Source: Sclerodactyla briareus (taxonomy: Eukaryota; Echinodermata; Holothuroidea; Dendrochirotida; Sclerodactylidae). Taken from it: a stretch of DNA of 64,000 bases. The notes below the pieces were generated by a model. That model ran no database searches and was not told where the DNA came from. It saw nothing but the letters and a program-made list of their open reading frames with translations. The position numbers were made by a program, and so were the translations under genes. The stretch lies in the NCBI GenBank assembly GCA_026419785.1, contig JAODTK010005866.1:1-64000 (forward strand), in the 5' to 3' direction. Of the stretch, positions 24,112 to 35,912 are shown piece after piece. Within the stretch, counting starts at the first letter, position 1, and every line of letters begins with the position of its first letter.

Positions 24112-25384
24112 ATTCATAAATACAAACTCGCTAAGTATAAAAAGAACTCGAAAAAATGACTTTTAAGTCAATTTTCTGTTGTTCAAAAACTTCTCCTAAA
24201 TCGGGTCAGTGACATCATAATGGCGAATTAAATAATCAGATAACCAAAACGAATCAGAGACTAGAGGGTCTCCGCAAGTTAAACAACATACAGCGTAATC
24301 CAATGCATGCAGTTTCTACACTGTTTATGCGTGCGCTAAACTTAGAACTGAACTATGTACTGGACTCTAGGAAGTAACTTGAACCCGACGTGCAGCTTTA
24401 TCACAATTTAGAAGACACCGATCATTGTTACACCAAAATGGTGTTAGACAATCTCTCAGTGGGATATCCAAGAATAACCGGTAACCTCTGACGATAAAGG
24501 TGATGTATTTTTCCATAGTTTGTCAAAGGTTACTCACTCGAAAACCGACGAGCTGTGTACTTGTGTAGCACTCTTATGGTTGTACGGTGAGAGCAACTAC
24601 GCAGGTAGTGACCCCGCAACATTTAACCGTATTCGAAGGCTATTGATACATTAAGTGATTTGCCGTGCCACAATCTATTGTTCGATTTCCGGATTAATGA
24701 TTTTAACCATCGTACTAGGTTAGTTGAGTAGTATGGTGTGTTAGGCATAAATGTCGAGAGATGCAGCGTTTGACAGCCTGGTTAATCTGTGAGGCCAGGG
24801 CTGGCTGGGTTGTGTACGTTATAGGCGTATGCGAGCACTGTCAATAAACAACGCACGTAGTTACGGCGGCTACATTTGTTTACACGTAGAGTGTTAGTGT
24901 GAGCGCTGCGCTATGTAGGCTGTATGATGTATCTTATAATGATTGATGCTGTGACTTCACAACTGTAACCATAGCAAATATCAAACAAGGCTAAGATTGT
25001 TTTTCAAGTTGACTGTGTGTGCTGGCTTGCACAGGGTAACCATGGTGCCCACCAGCTCAAACAATCAGATTCCAGATAATCATAAATTCTCCCAATTTTC
25101 TCTATGCCAAATAGAGAGGGTTCGATGGCGATTCGAACATGGTCTCGACTGAACTTTTTGGACCAATCAGAATGAGGGAAACCAATAAAGGTATTTAGGA
25201 ATGTTTGATCAACTACGGTCCGTGTTACTCTTTCGGGGGACATGGCAGGGTAGCGCGTCTGAAGACAATGCAAAACCGCGAGTACTGCCATTTTACCACG
25301 CCAACGTCAGCTCAACTAGGGATGTTAGCGTTGATTTGCCGGGACTAATTTCGAAAGGGTATTACAACGCACGCATGTAGTCAT
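24112..25384. other. No gene recognised; shares a block with 41,400-41,465
   Basis: At 25,200-25,268 the blocks TTTGATCAACTACGG, TACTCTTTCGGG and GGTAGCGCGTCTGAAGACAA match 41,400-41,465. Likewise 23,866-23,935 matches 41,330-41,395. These two blocks are adjacent at 41.4 kb but 1.3 kb apart here. A 95-codon minus-strand open frame (25,004-25,291) has no recognisable domain. Confidence 0.5.
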
Positions 25385-26740
25385 TTCGTTAGTGAAAAGG
25401 GGTCAGACAGGGACAGATTCTCATGAGAGACCCTGAAGCCACAACAACCCAAAAGAGAATAACAACCCAGATGCCTAATGAATTCGCCCGATTCGGAAAA
25501 AAAATAAGACTGTTATTGAACGCATCACACTCTTAGGACAGAAACAACATCTCCATGGAAGCTATCTCTCATTGATTACTTCGCGAGAAGGAATATTTCC
25601 GAATTTTTAATCTACAGCGTTTACTACGAAAGCTTGAGGCAAGACCACGATTGGTAGAAACTTTGGAAAACTCGAAGAAATAGTGGAAGGAAAAGCCCTC
25701 GAACCCATGAACAATTTTAAAAACTGAATCAATCATCTCGGAATTCGTCTCAGCTCCATCGGAAGACCGAGACGACTAATCTTTCCTGGAGGGTAAATTC
25801 TCTCGGAGGCAGTGAATTAAGCTAGTTGCCCTCCACTGAACGTTTTCAATCAACTGCTTGTCTTTCGAGAAAATATGGATTCCATACTTGGAAGAATACT
25901 CCAGGTGAGGTCTCGACAGTTGCTAAACAGACCGTGACAACAATTTGGTCTTTATCAAAGGAAAAATGAAGTGGAGGTGTAATCAAGCCAAGAACGAGGT
26001 TCATTTGAATTCCCTGATGGACTATTTTGCCCATGTTGTAACTTGAAAGGAGCGTTGTGATTGTGGAAACCATCATGCATATCTTTGCACTTATCGGCAT
26101 TGGAAAAAACATTTGCCAATCGAAAGACCATTTGGAGATATATCAAGATCCTTTTGGACAATTGCAACATCCTCGTACGAAGCCAAACATCCCGATACAA
26201 CTTGATATCGCCCGCAACGTTTTAAACTCGTCAATAGACCGCCAGAAAAAGTTCAAGGCACAAGAACCGATCCTTGGAGGACACAACTATGACTTCTTGC
26301 CAAGGAGACGAATGCTCATTGATGACAACTCAATGTTCCATATTGAGGAGCACCTGACGAATCCACTCAAGGACATTAATGCCAAATCTTTTCATTCAAG
26401 AAGAGACGATATGAGTTCTAGAAAAATCATATCAAACAGCAACTGCCGTGGCAAAATGCAACTGGTCATCTTCCGTAAATCCAAGCAGAGTAGTCAAGCA
26501 CAAACGATTTTTCCGAAACCATGGTGAGGACCACCGAATAAACTGAATTCATTGAAAAAAAACGACAATATGATCCTGAATAATGGATTTTAACACCTTG
26601 CCGACAACACACCGTAAGACTCACTGGCCGTTATTACAAGGAAGAGACCGAATTGCCTTTCTTGAAAATGGGAGAAAGATTTGCAGATTAATAAAAAACA
26701 AGTCGTGTAGGACCAGCCCCCCTCCAGTTGAGGGGCCTAG
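25385..26740 (-). pseudogene. CR1/L2-type non-LTR reverse transcriptase, palm to C-terminus, heavily decayed
   Basis: The minus strand, read through several frame changes, follows the RT order. About 26,720-26,530: FQERQF/ITASESYGVLSARC and LKSIIQDHI. About 26,525-26,400: HGFRKNRLCLTTLLGF, a YDFSR remnant of motif A, and then INVLEWIRQ. About 26,350: the VVINEHSSPWQEV stretch and a PQGSVLGP-like remnant. About 26,205: VAGDIKLYRD in place of FADDTKLYR (motif C lost). About 26,100: NADKCKDMHDGFHNHN. About 25,900: RPHLEYSSKYGIHIFSKDKQ and IENVQWRATS. Near 25,770: RLGLPMELRRIPR. The tail at 25,640-25,480 includes RLKIRKYSFSRS. Stops and indels throughout show a dead copy. The 156-codon plus-strand open frame at 26,057-26,527 is its antisense. 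Its upstream end abuts the long repeat at 26,743. Confidence 0.88.
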
Positions 26741-26810
26741 ACGCAAAGTTCCGAAAATCCACCGTAAGGTGGCAACACACACGAAAGCTCTGATGGAACA
26801 CTTCTAATTT

Positions 26811-26888
26811 GCGATTATGTAATCGTTCTGACGTCATTATAACCTATTGACCCGGATTTCGGGCGATTACGTAATCGTTCTGACGTCA
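26811..26888 (+). promoter_or_regulatory. Duplicated bZIP-type palindromes (CGATTACGTAATCG and TGACGTCA)
   Basis: Two tandem copies of a 52-bp unit. The first has CGATTATGTAATCG at 26,812-26,825 and TGACGTCA at 26,829-26,836. The second has the perfect 14-mer CGATTACGTAATCG at 26,864-26,877 and TGACGTCA at 26,881-26,888. Both TTACGTAA and TGACGTCA are known bZIP half-site dyads (C/EBP-PAR and CREB/ATF types). The partner arm keeps both 14-mers (51,510-51,523 and 51,561-51,574), while its TGACGTCA sites are degraded. A regulatory role is inference. Confidence 0.5.
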
Positions 26889-26926
26889 TTATAACCTATG
26901 ACCCGAGGTCATATTGACGAAAGAAA

Positions 26927-27015
26927 ACAACAACAACAACAATAACAATAACAACAACAACAACAACAACAACAACAATAACAACAACAACAACAATAAC
27001 AACAAAAACAACAAG
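26927..27015 (+). repeat. (CAA)n microsatellite in arm A
   Basis: Almost pure CAA with a few AAT units. The corresponding place in arm B (51,378-51,472) is an interrupted (TTG)n tract on the plus strand, so the tract is an ancestral part of the repeat. Confidence 0.95.
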
Positions 27016-27986
27016 CGGACCAGCACAAATTGCCCCGACTTGCCACAGTCGTTAGGCTTGCACGCACATCGTACGTGGGCGCAATGCTATGCATGCATGA
27101 CTGCGTTGTGGTATGTACAGTGCGGGAGTCGAAGGCATTACAGACATGTGCGTTACAATACCGCACGCTTCAACAGAACGTGACTTGCATTTTCTTGCAA
27201 GTTCTCGGACTTATGAAGCGGTAATAGTATAGTGTAGGGGTTAGATTACGGTGGTTACCTGACTGAGTAGGCTAAAGTGAAGGCTCCGACTTAGGCTTAG
27301 GTTAGCCTAACGTTAGGCCCTTAGCTTGCCGCCTAGCCTAGGCGATAAATATTCACATTACAAATCTACAAATTACGGTTACACAGTCGCCGCAAGAATA
27401 AAATAGGCCTAAACACGATCCAGCCCAATTCATGCTCGAAGCCTTACTAGGACTATATTATTGTAATGTGTGTAGTAGTTGTAGTATTGTAGTTAGATAG
27501 AATATGAAGTTGTGAGTAAATGAATATGCTAGGCTTGTACGTGCATAAGGTTGGTACTGGCCATAATGTTCTCACATCACTGGCATTGTGGAAAACAGGA
27601 TGTAGGGTGTGGCACGACAGTCAAATGAGTGACCAAGTTGAAAGCCTACATCAGTCTATGCATACCTAGAATCTTTGGTGTGGAGTACCTACAAGGATGA
27701 ACAAATTTTCAATTGTGGGCACAGTAAAATATGTAGCTGTCTTTCCAATTACTTTACAGTACATGTAAGAAAATCACAACAACGCTTGATTTAGTTCTGT
27801 TTTTATAACTCTAATGATTTTGCGGATGACATGTAACGAAGCGTAACATTGACTTTTCCACGTGAGAAAATCCCAAATTTTAATTGGTTGCTTTAACACA
27901 TTTAATATTTAATGATATAATGATTTAAGTTCGTTCTTAACATCACAAATATGGTATTTATGAAATGGAAATAAACCCTATCATTA

Positions 27987-28029
27987 GGTGAGAGGATGCA
28001 TTCCCTTTAGGGTAAGGCATCCTCTCACC
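27987..28029. repeat. Perfect 13-bp stem hairpin inside arm A
   Basis: GGTGAGAGGATGC (27,987-27,999) pairs perfectly with GCATCCTCTCACC (28,017-28,029), and CCCTTTAGGG in the 17-nt loop is itself a dyad. In arm B the left side has changed to ATAATGC, so only part of the stem survives. Confidence 0.85.
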
Positions 28030-28537
28030 ACCAAAAATCTCAGAGATTCTCCCATGCCAAGCGTACAGGACATACTCTGTATTATTAAGCGAACTGAAAT
28101 GCCCTCCAGACAAAAAGGCATAGTGTGAAGAAAATGGGCAGGCCTTAAGCCACACTGGAAGAGTTGGGGAGGGCCAAACTTCGGTGGGGATTAAATTATG
28201 GATGCAGTAAAATGGTCCAAGTTATAACTATTTATAACTAATAGTCACTCTACAACTGCATTAAACTCTCGTCGTTAGTAGCATGGATGGAATCCTCGTC
28301 ACACTTATTGTTTCACAACTTAAAATACAAGATGCTCATCACAAAGGCGAGTCATGACTGTGCACAATTTAATATTCGCACCTTTTCTCCAACTCAGCAA
28401 TGACGGGTAGTTCTGTTGAAGAGGCGACACAGCGGATAGGTCCTCCTACATAACGTACACTATCTGTCATATATTAAATCACCCATATAACTCGCCATTG
28501 ACCACCCGCAATGAATGCTTTAAATTCTGGTTCCGAA

Positions 28538-28859
28538 AAAATTGGGTCTCTTGCGGATGGTAGCTCTGTTAGGAGGGTAATGTGTCACATGACAATCAGG
28601 TCCCTTGATTGAAGGCGAATTACGTAATTGTCTAACACTAACAATCGACTAGAACGCACCCATTGTGTCATGAAAGATTGGCTCACAACTTCTCCATGCT
28701 CGATGGTCTTTCCTGATCATGCCTAGCTGCAAATAGGGGCGGACGCATACATCTGTACATACCGACTATGGCGTCTACCTAATAACGTTAATCATCCATA
28801 CCTCATACATGTCTCATGCATATTATCCCAATATGTTAGGCTCCGAGGCCATTTCAAGA
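28538..28859. other. No gene recognised
   Basis: AT-rich flank between the long repeat and the R2 fragment. Nothing is supported. Confidence 0.4.
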
Positions 28860-29045
28860 AAGCGTCTAGCGGCATTTTCTTCAACACGTATAGATTCAGC
28901 CATTTTCCTCGCCCGCTCTCTGGCCTCACCTGTTGTCATCTCTCGATGTTTCGTCGCATTTAATAATAAAATATTGCCGGATTGTCACTGGGGCCCATAT
29001 AGGTTTCCCCAACAGCTCACATGGCGTGCATCAATATGACAGGCG
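28860..29045 (+). repeat. Dispersed repeat family R2, copy c (partial)
   Basis: Blocks TCAGCCATTTTCCT, TCTGGCCTCACCTGT, AATATGACAGGCGATGTTCA and CTTGCCTCTCGATCA. The first two match the R2 copy at 12.1 kb; the last two match the reverse complement of 59,620-59,680. It lacks the GGTCAAAGACCGC end. Confidence 0.65.
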
Positions 29046-32000
29046 ATGTTCAGCTTGCCTCTCGATCATATATGTTATGTATGTATGTAAGGTAATCATG
29101 TAATAGGCAGGTGTGTATTGCACGCACAGATTTAATCTTCTGATAATCCCGTTCCTCCGATTGTCCGTGATTCGGCCTAAAAACGCACTTCATTACTCGA
29201 GTCTCGGAAAATGATATTACGTATCTGTCAGGGAGGTATGCATGAATAGGTCTATGTCACATTCATATGAGATCGGAGATCCAGGGCACCGTTAGATCGC
29301 TTTGCAGGTATCAGAGGCCACGCTCGTAGATTATACTCTCCCGTTACGTTATCGCGCGAGGTTTTTTAAATCAACCTAAGATTACTACATTTTTCATGAT
29401 TTGCGACTTTATTTGGATTCCACGTTTGAAAGTCAGAGGATATAGGGGTTCATTGCTTCAATCGATAAAAGCCCGTAGACGGCTTCGTGAACTGCTAGCA
29501 TAGGTAAACGGCAAAGGTGAAGAGATGGAATGGCGTTACAGGCGCTCATCGAAGCAGCCTAACGTATCGAGGTTGTGCTACTACGGCTTTACTCTCCATT
29601 CAAAAGTTTATTCAACAATCATGGTTTTATGTCTTCAATACATGAAACAGACAGACATACAGAGAAACGAAGAGAAAATTACTCAACATGCATTGTATGA
29701 TGATTCGAAGTCTAGTTGCGTGAGTCCTATATATTTCAATCCATTCAGAACCTTTTTAGTCATTCAACGTATCTGTCATTACAAAACTAATAGGACAAAA
29801 GTTTACAAGAAGTTTCAACCTGACAGAATGAAATAAAATGGACCTTACATCATAACCTGCAAAGGAGTTACCAGGAAATCGCGCGTTCACACTATCGATA
29901 CGGAATAAACTTGGCCTGGGATGATGGGTGGATCATACCCAGACATGTGCTAAAGCATGAATTAGTCACATCCCATGGGATCAGTTCAGTACCTTGTTGA
30001 CAGTGAAAGCAAGGAATCGGCGTAATTTCAAAGCTCATACCACGCAACATGCCATATCCATTAAAATCTTACCAGGTTGCTAAGAGATCACATACGTTCA
30101 ACCATGTACAAGGGGATGGGCTGGAAAAAGGTTTTAAGTCGTGGCTATAATTACATCCAAGGGATCGATATAAAATAGGAACCTCACGAAAGCCTCCGAG
30201 TGGATGGGATATCAATGAAGAGTTTGTAAACATAAATGTCACCATCGGTTACCGGAATCGCCTCGTTGGAAAACAAAACGTTAGAACAAATGTCACATCT
30301 AACATCTCTATGCAATTGGAACTGAAGAGTGTGCATGGAGGTAAGGATGTTATATCGTCAGAATAAAACAAACACAATTCTCGAGAGAGTATATTCCGCG
30401 ATGAAAATATTTCACAGAAAGAAACTAACATTACATTTCGGCATGGTCTCTACAATTAGTAATTCGTTTGTGTTATCCCATGGAGGTAAAATTTACCTCC
30501 ATGGTTATCCGTAGTCCTTTAGTAACACGATAGGTGGGAGAAGTTCACGATAGGTAAATGTCACACACGGGTATGGAACATTGGTTCTGACTGAGGCCGT
30601 TGAACGAAGGCGCATTCACATACGACAGTCGTAACACATTTGTCACCTCTTGGAAAAAACAAGACATAGACACTAGTATGAGAAGTACAATGATCCATTC
30701 TCGGTACTCAAGGTTATAGAAGAACACAAGTCTCAGTTTGACTCCTTTGCTGCGCCCCTGGAGGACTGTCTTTGGTTCATGCCTCTATGCGCAGACAGGG
30801 CATGCTGTTTTCGTGAGATATTCCTAAAAATCAGAAGAGGACATTTCCAATCATGCTATCCCAGTATATTGAGCGAGAGTATACTTTTCCTACGGAAAAT
30901 TTGTGCTGGTAAGATTTAGCGATTATTTGAGGCCTGTGAAAAAGAGATGGCTAAGGATTGGTTTGTTGGAGAGATGAGTCGTTATAGGAGGGAGGTTAAC
31001 CGTTAAATTTTGAGGACCATAGGGGACCTCAGACCTGAGCCCAAAAGAATAGAGCCTTTCTCTTCATAACTGTAACCTACATGTCTAATTTGGACCTAAT
31101 GGCGTTTTGCGTTCTCTAGACATCCCGCTCACGATGTGTCATATAGTGTCATATACCCACACCCACACACACACACTCTGCGTGACTACATATTTTTGAC
31201 TCCGGCAAATGAATAAAAAAAACAGAAGGGTCGCTACGAGTCATATAGGCCTACAATTCAAACAATGATTACAATGTTTGGTGTTCAAAGGAATAACAAG
31301 AGGGCATCGGAATCAACGAATATCTTGAAAAAAATAGGAAAAAGACCGACTCTGAATAAAAATGCCCCAGAATGTGCCTAATTTTTTTTAGTGAATATGT
31401 GTTTGTGACTAGTCAGGCGTGTACAAAAATGTTAGGCTATGTCATACTAGCCCTACGTCTGAACTCTGACATGGCAATCACCAGCAACATCATTGAATGA
31501 TGCTGCTTCTCAGCTACCGACAGTTAGTAGTGTTGTATGCGTATTTCTAGCAAAGTTGTACGTTTCAGAATGTTGCCATGAACTGAACTTGAAACAATGT
31601 TACTCGTGTAAACCTCCCATGCATTCAACGTCCATTGTAAATCGTTCCAATATCACCTGATTCATGCTACTGCTTGATTGGTGAGAGGGAGATAGGTCCC
31701 TACTGTTCAAGCGCATTCGCGAGTTTTGTACATTTTTGTACATTTCCAGTATATCTTCACCTTCATCGCAATATACGTACATTATCAACACACGTCGCTG
31801 CAGTTAATATGAGTTTTTGAGTGAGTGGTTAACCAAACTCATGTCATGTGACAACCTGCCTCGGGCACACGGCAAGTTGTCACAACATTTGTTTCGGAGA
31901 AAGAAAGGCTATGTTTCAAACCTAAAAAAACATGAACCCGAACAATTATTTTGAACAGTGAGATCCTATGATGGTGTATTTGGAGGTATGTTCCAATAAT

Positions 32001-32989
32001 GTATATCATCTGCAAGTTTGATGTTATTTGAAAAAAAAAACCATTTCTATGTAACTCTCAACCCCTCTCCTTAAATATATTAGGTCTAGTCCCAAATGCA
32101 GACATTTTATTGTTAGTTCTAAGTATGTTCCCAACGTAACAAAAAAGTTGGGACCATCGCATTTCCCCATCGAAGCCATGCTCAAAACAGGTACTGTTTT
32201 TTTTTTCTCATACAGGACACGTTGATCAGTTGATATAGGCGAAAGCCAAAGAACTTTTGTGGTAGTGAAGAGTTAAAATCTCCTGTTGTTGGCTCAGACA
32301 TCAACCAATCACCATGGTTATCCAGATGGTAATCTGACTATCGAATTGAATAATCATCAAACGTTCCTCATGTCTTTCATTGAGTAGGCTGTGATGCAAG
32401 TAAATTGGATATACGTCATCGGAGTCTATAAAGCAGAGGCAATATATTGTGAATAGTACATCACGTGAGTCACCACTGCTATATCCTCCCCTTAATTACA
32501 ATAACACAGAGCAGCTGTGGGCCGACAATTGATTAGGATAACTTCGAACGACATTGGTGGTAGGCATAAGTTATTTTAAAATAGTCATTGTGGTTGCTGG
32601 CGTCGAGGCAGGGGTAATATTTATTATTGCTTTTCTTGACCGTGGTAGCATGATTCACTCATTCATCAATAGGAAGAGTATATTAATAGGTCGTTGGTTT
32701 GCGGAAATTGTAGTTCCCATTCTACTTAATTTCCAGTTTGGAAACAAGACAGATGAACTGAAATTATTAATGGCAAATGTTTTGCGTGTCGTTAAAACTT
32801 CGAAGATCAGTGTATGAAACTGTCATTGTATTTGAAAACCCGCATGACTGTATCGCAACAACGCGTACTCAATCGAGTTGTTATTCACTAATCGGTTAGA
32901 ATATTGTGATATGTTATTTTATCGGGTATTAAGAAATGGAGACATGTGTACATGAGGGGACGAGCGAGTGTGTTGATGTCGACACATTA
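29046..32989. other. No gene recognised; small palindrome and CA repeat
   Basis: Contains a perfect 27-nt dyad at 30,478-30,504, a short (CA)n at 31,156-31,178 and the 17-mer shared with 11.6 kb at 29,613-29,629. Short open frames (29,525-29,836; 32,554-32,817) show no domain. Confidence 0.45.
30478..30504. repeat. Perfect 27-nt palindrome with 1-nt centre
   Basis: CCATGGAGGTAAA, one A, then TTTACCTCCATGG. Thirteen base pairs without mismatch, seen directly. No homologous copy was found in the window. Confidence 0.9.
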
Positions 32990-33007
32990 ACATAATATAT
33001 ATAACAC

Positions 33008-33013
33008 TTTATT
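33008..33013 (-). terminator. AATAAA polyadenylation signal for the exon at 33,176
   Basis: TTTATT on the plus strand is AATAAA on the minus strand, 163 bases beyond the TGA of the candidate exon. Chance occurrence in AT-rich DNA is possible. Confidence 0.4.
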
Positions 33014-33175
33014 TGCATTTTCCAAGGTCAATAGAATCGTACACATATTCGTAGGAATACGTAGGAAAACGTACGAATAGGACACATAAAACTCTATTCC
33101 AGGTATAAATTGCAATTCAGCCCTCTTACTTACTCTTAAGAATTCTTTCAAATATATTGAATAGGAACGACATAC

Positions 33176-33319
33176 TCAGTAGTTATCTTCACTGTCACCA
33201 TCGTCTTCGTCTATGAGTCTTTGTTTATGATTACCGAGTTTGGAAGCACGTCGCTGCCCGCCTAACGTTTCTTCAACAGCAGAGTCGAGCGTTTGGACGA
33301 TGATAGATCTATGAACAAT
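33176..33319 (-). CDS. Candidate 3'-terminal coding exon, product unknown
   Basis: On the minus strand a 47-codon open stretch from 33,319 to TGA at 33,178-33,176 begins right after a plausible acceptor: a T-rich tract followed by TTAG, giving a phase-0 start at Ile. The peptide starts IVHRSIIVQTLDSAVEETL, passes a basic stretch (GGQRRASKLGNHKQR) and ends in an acidic tail (LIDEDDGDSEDNY). That composition resembles a real protein C-terminus more than noise. AATAAA follows 163 bases later. It has no ATG and is too short for an ordinary ORF search. I do not recognise the family. I could not find upstream exons; they would lie above 33,319, inside or beyond this window. It could still be chance or an old pseudogene fragment. 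Confidence 0.45.
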   Translation of the reverse strand: MVHRSIIVQTLDSAVEETLGGQRRASKLGNHKQRLIDEDDGDSEDNY

Positions 33320-34077
33320 CTAATTGAACCCCGAAAACAAAAAATGTGTTGTGATCCTTTGTCGAATTTGAAATAATTTCGAACATTGCAACATTTTGAA
33401 CGACCCCCACTCGACACTTCCGGAGTATTACCTTTCTCGGTCTCATATGAACCCCATTGACACCCAGAACAAAAATGAGGTTCTTTCTTTCTATAACTGC
33501 AACTTACATGGCTATTTTGGAGTTGAAATCTCCTGAGATCATGTTCTCAAGCCGCTCCTGACCATGAAAGACATCACTGGCGAGCGAAGCCTTGACATTT
33601 GGAGGCGGCACATTATCTTGTTACTGAAACTGACAATAAGCTGTTACAACGTAACGTTGCGCCACAATCGCTTGGCACGGAGCGTTGATAAATTGGGGAG
33701 TCTTGCAAACCCCTCAGATGGCCGCCACAAAACCTTTCCCGACTGTTCTGAGCTACATGTACCCAGCCGGGGATAGACTGTCATGTCTGCAATACCTCAG
33801 TCATTGTGGGAAACATTTAGTTTGTGGAAAAAAAAGTAATCACATAGGAGATGATCCGAGCGGCCAATGTGCACCTTCCCAGAAATCTCTCCTACTGGCT
33901 AGCGCAAACCTTAATCCGGACAATTGGTACACTTCTGCGATACTACGCAATACGGAACCAATGAGGTACCCTATACATACGCATTAGCACATTCGGGATG
34001 ATTCATGGGTGGCTGGGACCCCAAGCCCCTGGTTGACGCCCTGTTATTGTTTTCACGAGTAGGCCTCACACATAGTC

Positions 34078-34158
34078 ACAAACACAAACATACACACACA
34101 CAAACAAACACAAACACACGCACGCACACGCACACACACACGCACACACACACGCACG
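34078..34158 (+). repeat. Interrupted (CA)n microsatellite
   Basis: CA dinucleotides with AAA and CG interruptions. The Cys/Val-rich minus-strand open frame over it is a by-product. Confidence 0.95.
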
Positions 34159-35767
34159 TCTAATGAGTTTGATTCCCCTGTCGGGAAGCTTCCGAGAATC
34201 TGCAGGGGAATCCTGATGGAATATTCCGGAATTCGAGGTCGTCTTAACCTTTGAAGGTGCCGACGTCGAGTAATAGCCTGATAGACCTATTTCTGACGTC
34301 GGGGAAGTCACTGAAGAAGTCAGGGGAGGTAGACCTATGATGCCGTCATGTGGCAATGGTACAGAGACCCATTGCTGGAGCACCACACTTGATTGACCTT
34401 CCCCTTGACCCCCCTCCCCCTCCCACAAAGGTTTTTTTTTTCCGGATAAACAGGAGGATAAAAAAATCCAAAGAAATGGATTTTCAATTAATCCAAGATG
34501 GTCCTGCTGATCAAAGGGGTATACATGATATATAAATGATACACGTGTCGGGGCATAAGTGTCCCACTCTTGCGGTCCCCCCTCACCCTACCTTACGCCC
34601 CGTCAAGCAAATTCTGGCGCTGTCACGGATTGGAATTTGGAGGATGTTGTCAAGACAATGTTAAAGTGGAGTTGTTGGCTACGTTCAACATTAGTTGGGG
34701 TCATTGTTATGTGATATTATGTGATATCATGGGAATTCCAAGCGGAACGTTCAACATAGGGTTGTTGGAGAAAGGACGATCGGCAATCTCACATAGGCCC
34801 ACATGTGGTTACAGTGTTTCCACTCATGCCAAATTTGACTACATAACACGGAATGGATTTCAAGATCAATATATCATCACATGCTACTTGTTTAGGCAAA
34901 AAATAACATTAAATGTATTATATCCTAGATTTTTCGAATTTCCTGGATCCTCCGCACTCGTTGGAGTGTAGATAGAAACACTGTAAGTATACTGTAATGC
35001 AATATGCGGAATGGGTGCGGAATGACTTGAACTTTTTAGAAGCAGGCTCCCTTTTCATGAATACAACGGCAACAATGCCTGTGCACGAAATCGGACGCCA
35101 TGGTCACTCCGAAAGCCTCGGGTATGGAGGTGTATGGAGTATTGATACACGCATGTTTACATATCAAAATGCACAATGAACGGAATCCTAACGAAAAAAA
35201 AGTCAAAGGTTTCCAAGCCAGAAATGATGACAGAAATACAGAAAAAAGAGAATGGAATTGAAAAACATGAATCTTCATCCCGAACTTTTTTTCTCGCGGG
35301 TGTTATTGACGAAAATCTGCCGGAATTTTGTGGTGAAATTTGCCAGATTTGTGGTGACAATTGCAGAATTTCAGCCCTCAGGGATCGAGGGCCTATGAAT
35401 AACTACCTACCGAATAGTTGCTCTGAGCAGATTAGGCGATAGTAACTAGCATATCCCCTGCTATCGCGCTATCCTTGCAGGCTCTATGGGATTTTGTCGT
35501 CCCGATGATGTACGTTTCCAGATATCATGCTCAAATGAGCGTCGTATGCATACTGTCGCACTCAAAACTATACAACCCGGCTACCTGCCTGCGCGCGATT
35601 GTACAGAGTCCTCTTGCGTCGACGAGGAATCAGAAGTATCCCAGAGGATGAGAAAGCATGAGTTTAACGGCTAACGACTCTCGAGTGTATACTGTCATCT
35701 GATGATGAAATGAAGTGGAGATATTTCTTATTACAAGCGTGAAATTAAGTCATTCCGCGAAACTGAA

Positions 35768-35912
35768 CTATCGCTCGTGAACTGATTCAATCAGCGGTTC
35801 CAGTTGATTGAATGGGACGCCAAACGTGAATTTAAGACCTCCCGTGATGATGCGTACACAGTAATCTGATACCATGCGGTCACTGGTCACTGGAGATATA
35901 GGGCAGAAGGAT
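35768..35912 (-). CDS. Weak candidate terminal exon, product unknown
   Basis: The minus strand has a pyrimidine-rich tract ending ...CCCTATATCTCCAG, a good-looking acceptor. A 40-codon open stretch follows (starting VTSDRMVSDYC, ending PLIESVHER) and stops at TAG. No polyadenylation signal is close behind, no donor is obvious and no family is recognised. Chance is quite possible. Confidence 0.15.

Larger units (their letters stand above)
26743..28537 (+). repeat. Long inverted repeat, arm A (partner 49,787-51,815)
   Basis: The reverse complement of 49,787-51,815 is collinear with this arm from end to end. Outer blocks: CCTAGACGCAAAGTTCCG, AATCCACCGTA, GGTGGCAACACACA. Inner blocks: GGTGAGAGGATGCATTCC, TTAACATCACAAA, CGAGTTATATGGGTGAT and its complement, AATTCTGG. 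Identity reaches about 90% at 27,920-28,060. Arm A lacks about 170 bp that arm B has near 51,580-51,750, and its (CAA)n tract differs in length. No protein motif is seen. It may be a dispersed repeat inserted twice in opposite orientation, or the termini of a 25-kb element; the sequence alone does not decide. Confidence 0.88.

Noticed and set aside
26057-26527. 156-codon plus-strand open frame
   Set aside because: Antisense of the CR1/L2-like RT remnant, which explains the sequence.
26927-27015. CAA array as a polyglutamine-coding exon
   Set aside because: Shared with a reverse-oriented non-coding repeat copy and interrupted differently there.
34570-34971. 133-codon plus-strand open frame
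   Set aside because: No recognised motif, no gene context, Cys/His spread without a zinc-finger pattern.
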